Positions 7,128-9,391 of a DNA stretch of 9,391 nucleotides are shown piece after piece. Position 1 is the first letter of the stretch. Each line of letters opens with the position of its first letter. The notes beneath the pieces are model-generated. The model worked only from the letters and a program-made list of their open reading frames with translations, made no database searches and was not told where the DNA came from. Origin of the DNA: Parachlamydiaceae bacterium (GTDB taxonomy: Bacteria > Chlamydiota > Chlamydiia > Chlamydiales > Parachlamydiaceae); the NCBI GenBank assembly GCA_013698165.1, contig JACCVN010000036.1, forward strand, positions 1-9,391, given 5' to 3'. The position numbers were made by a program, and so were the translations under genes.

Positions 7128-7661
7128 ATGAAAACATTTTCATTTTCCAAACTTCAAAACCTAATTTTGAGCACAGCATTATTGACATGTTCATTATGTG
7201 CTCCTTTAACCGCTGCTGATTCTTTAGGAACAAAAGTTAACGACATAATTTCTACATGTCCTTGGGTTGGTTTGATTGCTAAAGAGGTCACAAGCGGTCC
7301 TGTTACAATTAGCAAGTTAAATATTGATGACGAAGGAAGAATGGTATTTTGTAAGCCTAATGAAAAAATCGAAGGAACTTTGAGGTATAAAATTGACTCC
7401 TCCAAGCTCGATTCATGGGACTTGCATCATATCGTGGTAGGCCTTCGAAAGGATGAAGCACAAAGCTGTATCACTCATTCCTTAGGAGTTTGGGATAAAA
7501 AAGGGAAAGCTTCCTTTTCCTTTGTAGCGCCATCCGAAAAAGGGATTTATGAAGTCTGCTTTGGATATTACGAAGTCGCTTTATGCAGTGATGCAGTTCG
7601 TGAATGGAAAAATAATCCTCCTAGCCATAGTTCTACTATAGGTGTTCTAATCGTCGAGTAA
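7128..7661 (+). CDS. Secreted Cys-containing beta-rich protein of unknown function
   Basis: I do not recognise a named family for this 177-residue protein. Residues 1-30 form a standard signal peptide: Lys at 2, a hydrophobic core NLILSTALLTCSLC, and a cleavage site after PLTAA. The mature part has five Cys (44, 75, 114, 144, 153), which suggests oxidative folding in the periplasm or envelope. Its alternating strands, including FSFVAPSEKGIYEVCF (130-145) and the end TIGVLIVE, look like a beta-sandwich of the immunoglobulin-like type. A DLHHIVVGL segment (98-106) sits in the core. The gene has its own strong ribosome site and ends at a hairpin (7669-7699), so it is probably monocistronic. A role in ligand binding or envelope structure is possible but not shown. 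Confidence 0.85.
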   Translation: MKTFSFSKLQNLILSTALLTCSLCAPLTAADSLGTKVNDIISTCPWVGLIAKEVTSGPVTISKLNIDDEGRMVFCKPNEKIEGTLRYKIDSSKLDSWDLHHIVVGLRKDEAQSCITHSLGVWDKKGKASFSFVAPSEKGIYEVCFGYYEVALCSDAVREWKNNPPSHSSTIGVLIVE

Positions 7662-7668
7662 ATTCTAT

Positions 7669-7699
7669 GAGTGTAGCGGGTGATAGGTCCGCTACACTC
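7669..7699. terminator. Hairpin between convergent genes
   Basis: GAGTGTAGCGG (7669-7679) pairs perfectly with CCGCTACACTC (7689-7699) around a 9-nt loop. It sits in the 64-bp gap between the secreted-protein gene and the SPFH gene and can act on either strand. There is no good U-tract on either side, so termination may be inefficient or factor-assisted. Confidence 0.65.
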
Positions 7700-7704
7700 T
7701 CAAG

Positions 7705-7723
7705 TATACTTGACATAGCTGAA
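7705..7723 (+). repeat. Solo copy of the inverted-repeat element's end
   Basis: TATACTTGACATAGCTGAA matches the reverse complement of 6804-6822 at 18 of 19 positions. It lies just outside the stop codon of the SPFH gene. It overlaps the short palindrome CAAGTATACTTG (7701-7712). Confidence 0.5.
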
Positions 7724-7725
7724 CC

Positions 7726-8571
7726 TTATTTAACTTGAATAAAAGGAGTTGCTCCGCTGGTAACAGATGGAAGTTTACCATCCCATTTTTGAACAGCTTG
7801 CCACTGTATAAGTTCTGCTGTTACAGATTGTGATAAAAGTAAATTAGCTTTAGCTTCGGACTCAGCTTGTAATAGAACGCACTGAGCTTGCCCTGATGCT
7901 TTAGCTATTTGCTTTTTTGCTTCTGCTTCAGCTTCTCTTAACTCATTCTCCCTTTGTTGAGCCCGTTGAATAGCTTCAATTTTCTGGTTAAGAGCGGCCA
8001 CAACTGTTTCTGGAAAATGAAATTTCCCAATGAGGTAGATCCTTGATAGCTCAAACCCAACACCACGCAGTTCTTCTCTAACTTGGTTCTGAACTTGTTC
8101 AAAAAACATTTCTTTACTTTCCCCGTACAAATCCTCAATTTTCATTTTTGAAGCAGATTTATTGATTGCGTCGCGAATATAATTACGAATAAAAATGTGA
8201 GTGATTTCCTCCATACCTCTTCTATATTTGGCAAATATGTTAGGTATAGAATTGGGTCTAATATGAAATGTAATACCAATATCAGCAGAAATGGCAAGTC
8301 CTTCAGAGGTTTGAAAGCTAAATGCCTCTTTTCCTTCCCATGTATGGTTTTGTTCAAAGATGGGAAATTGATACACTGTCATAAATGGGCAAATCCTATG
8401 CACACCGACATGCAATTCCTTTGTCCCAACACCCTTAGAATCGCCAAACAAATCAACAACCACCCCAACATAACCTGGGCTAATCATTTTAAAAAAGAAG
8501 CACCAACAAACAATAAAAATAAAAAAAATACTTGCCCCAAAAATCCCAAGGGACCTTTTATTAAACTCCAT
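7726..8571 (-). CDS. SPFH/Band 7 (prohibitin-family) membrane protein
   Basis: This 281-residue protein begins with a single transmembrane anchor (about 8-30: GIFGASIFFIFIVCWCFFF). An SPFH/Band 7 domain follows (about 31-190), opening with the typical SPGYVGVVVD segment and containing IRNYIRDAINKSA (128-140). Next comes a charged Ala/Glu/Lys-rich coiled coil (about 192-245: EAEAEAKKQIAKASGQAQ). The end is the prohibitin-like LPSVTSGATPFIQVK. Family members assemble into large rings on membranes and organise lipid microdomains or chaperone membrane proteases. No FtsH, NfeD or other usual partner gene is nearby. The start is the ATG at 8571, with GAGG about six bases upstream. The antisense 162-codon frame (8197-8685) is a shadow. 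Confidence 0.93.
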   Translation of the reverse strand: MEFNKRSLGIFGASIFFIFIVCWCFFFKMISPGYVGVVVDLFGDSKGVGTKELHVGVHRICPFMTVYQFPIFEQNHTWEGKEAFSFQTSEGLAISADIGITFHIRPNSIPNIFAKYRRGMEEITHIFIRNYIRDAINKSASKMKIEDLYGESKEMFFEQVQNQVREELRGVGFELSRIYLIGKFHFPETVVAALNQKIEAIQRAQQRENELREAEAEAKKQIAKASGQAQCVLLQAESEAKANLLLSQSVTAELIQWQAVQKWDGKLPSVTSGATPFIQVK

Positions 8572-8695
8572 TCAAAACCTCATAATTTTCAAAACAAAAG
8601 ATGTTGTTTAATTTTCAGACTGTTAACTAAATACTATAGAAATGAAATCGTCGTAAAAAATAAAGCTATATTTAATGTAAAATAATAAACCAGTA

Positions 8696-8869
8696 ATGCC
8701 ATGCATGTCAATTAGAAACATTATTTTAATAATCACACTAGTTACAGCTTTTTTTATTAGATTTAAAAAAAAGCGAACAAATATGAAAGATATATGGAAT
8801 GAGACTATAAGTGCTACAGATGTTATAAGGATAAGAAAAAATGAATTGTGTGCATTACGGATACGATAA
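8696..8869 (+). CDS. Possible 57-aa single-pass membrane peptide
   Basis: This open frame begins MPCMSIRN, then has a hydrophobic segment (IILIITLVTAFFI, residues 9-21), a basic stop-transfer patch (RFKKKR) and a hydrophilic tail of about 30 residues. The organisation is plausible for a small membrane protein. However, there is no Shine-Dalgarno sequence and the region is AT-rich and degraded, so it may be a chance frame. No family is recognised. Confidence 0.3.
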   Translation: MPCMSIRNIILIITLVTAFFIRFKKKRTNMKDIWNETISATDVIRIRKNELCALRIR

Positions 8870-9104
8870 ATCTAAAAAAACAAGAAGGGTTTCTCACTAA
8901 AAATCTGGTCACATTTCTTCGATGGGCTTTTTGGAATCAAGCTCTTATAGGTGTGCGTTTACACATATGTTACTGCTTCGTTTAAATTGGTGCTTTCTAC
9001 CCACAGCTCTATGAATGACTACCGCAGATTGTTCAACGACCAGCCTCACGTATTTAAAAAAGTGGATGCAAATGGGATCTCTTGGTGTGCTCTTAATTAG
9101 GGTT
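8870..9104. other. Degraded intergenic DNA beside mobile elements
   Basis: No convincing gene is present. Short open frames such as 8951-9100 (MNDYRRLFNDQPH from 9011) lack ribosome sites and recognisable motifs. Its position between an intact gene and two mobile elements suggests decayed coding or insertion-derived sequence. Confidence 0.45.
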
Positions 9105-9266
9105 GCACACTGTCAAGATAGTATTTTCGGCTATTTCTGCGTCAAAGCCCCATGGTTTGCCGATCATAAACGGGGCTGTATTGCCTAATACAACCCCTTT
9201 TACGATCGACAAACCACGGGAGCTTTCACGCTAGAAATATTCGAAAAATCTACCTTGACGGTGTAC
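9105..9266. mobile_element. 162-bp near-palindromic MITE-like element
   Basis: The left arm (9105-9182) and right arm (9187-9266) are imperfect reverse complements at about 65 of 78 aligned positions with two single-base gaps. They surround a 4-nt loop GCCT, so the whole element is one hairpin. Its outer ends read GCACACTGTCAAG on the left and, inverted on the right, GTACACCGTCAAG. Both resemble the GTACACTGTCAAA end of the adjoining IS630-family element, so it is probably a non-autonomous derivative mobilised by that transposase. Most mismatches are transitions that still allow G-U pairs in RNA. It contains no ORF. Confidence 0.75.
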
Positions 9267-9268
9267 TA

Positions 9269-9391
9269 GTACACTGTCAAACCTAAATTTGCGGATATAA
9301 TCTTCGTAATTTGATTCTTGCATCCGTAGTAGTGAATTGCCAGTCTGCGATTATCTTTTTGATATTTCTTTCATTGGTCCAAGCCTCCACC
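9269..9391. mobile_element. Right end of an IS630-family insertion sequence (partial)
   Basis: The terminal inverted repeat begins GTACACTGTCAAACC at 9269, directly after the TA at 9267-9268. IS630/Tc1-mariner elements insert at TA and duplicate it. The transposase stop codon lies 14 bases inside the end, as usual for compact elements. The rest of the element, with its left end, lies beyond the window. Confidence 0.75.
9283..9391 (-). CDS. IS630-family transposase, C-terminal fragment (cut by window edge)
   Basis: The minus strand reads 36 codons to a TAG at 9283-9285, including EAWTNERN and DWQFTTTDARIKL followed by RRLYP. This is the characteristic C-terminal tail of IS630-family (DDE-type) transposases, which typically end with a DW-FTT-DARIKLK-LYP pattern. 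The catalytic DDE residues and the start are outside the window, so whether it is intact cannot be judged. No frameshift is seen in the visible part. Confidence 0.85.
   Translation of the reverse strand, partial: VEAWTNERNIKKIIADWQFTTTDARIKLRRLYPQI

Noticed and set aside
8197..8685. 162-codon plus-strand frame opposite the SPFH gene
   Set aside because: It lies mostly antisense to a gene with clear SPFH features, is full of Asn/Lys/Cys without domain pattern, and has no ribosome site.
8951..9100. Short plus-strand frame ending near the MITE
   Set aside because: Only about 50 codons, no ribosome site, no recognisable family; not distinguishable from chance.

Overview
The window reads as a gene-sparse, low-GC (about 40% by eye) stretch of a bacterial chromosome. 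The best guess for the host is an amoeba-associated member of the Chlamydiota (Parachlamydia/Protochlamydia-like). That is an inference from gene content: a sphingomyelinase-like hydrolase, cysteine-rich secreted proteins, and a propeller protein ending in a fibronectin-III-like domain. No rRNA, tRNA or core housekeeping gene is present to settle it.

Layout. 1-250 holds a GC-richer REP/BIME-like element: two 68-bp inverted arms around a short AT-rich loop, followed by a third partial unit. A doubtful 74-codon minus-strand ORF follows (345-569). A good sigma-70 promoter (649-677) then drives a plus-strand endonuclease/exonuclease/phosphatase-fold protein resembling neutral sphingomyelinase (713-2170). 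It converges, with only 26 bp between stop codons, on a minus-strand class C beta-lactamase-fold serine hydrolase with a four-helix membrane tail (2197-4110). After 363 bp of AT-rich non-coding DNA comes a small acidic plus-strand ORF (4474-4707). It shares a bidirectional terminator (4840-4867) with a large minus-strand secreted protein of seven repeats plus a Cys-rich FnIII-like C-terminus (4906-6606). Across a 521-bp divergent intergenic region containing a 73-bp inverted-repeat element lies a small secreted Cys-containing protein (7128-7661). It converges on an SPFH/prohibitin-family membrane protein (7726-8571) over a hairpin terminator. The right end (about 8700-9391) is degraded or mobile DNA: a possible 57-aa membrane peptide, a 162-bp near-palindromic MITE-like element (9105-9266), and the right end of an IS630-family insertion sequence (9269 to beyond the window) sharing one TA dinucleotide with the MITE.

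How it works together. The candidate genes alternate strand all the way along (-,+,-,+,-,+,-,+,-), so there is no sign of an operon. Each gene looks like its own transcription unit, with hairpins in the convergent gaps. Four of the five well-supported genes carry an N-terminal signal or membrane anchor, and the fifth has an N-terminal hydrophobic stretch. The region therefore looks like an accessory envelope/secretion locus that has collected mobile repeats, not a single pathway. The functional links between the genes are not visible in the sequence.
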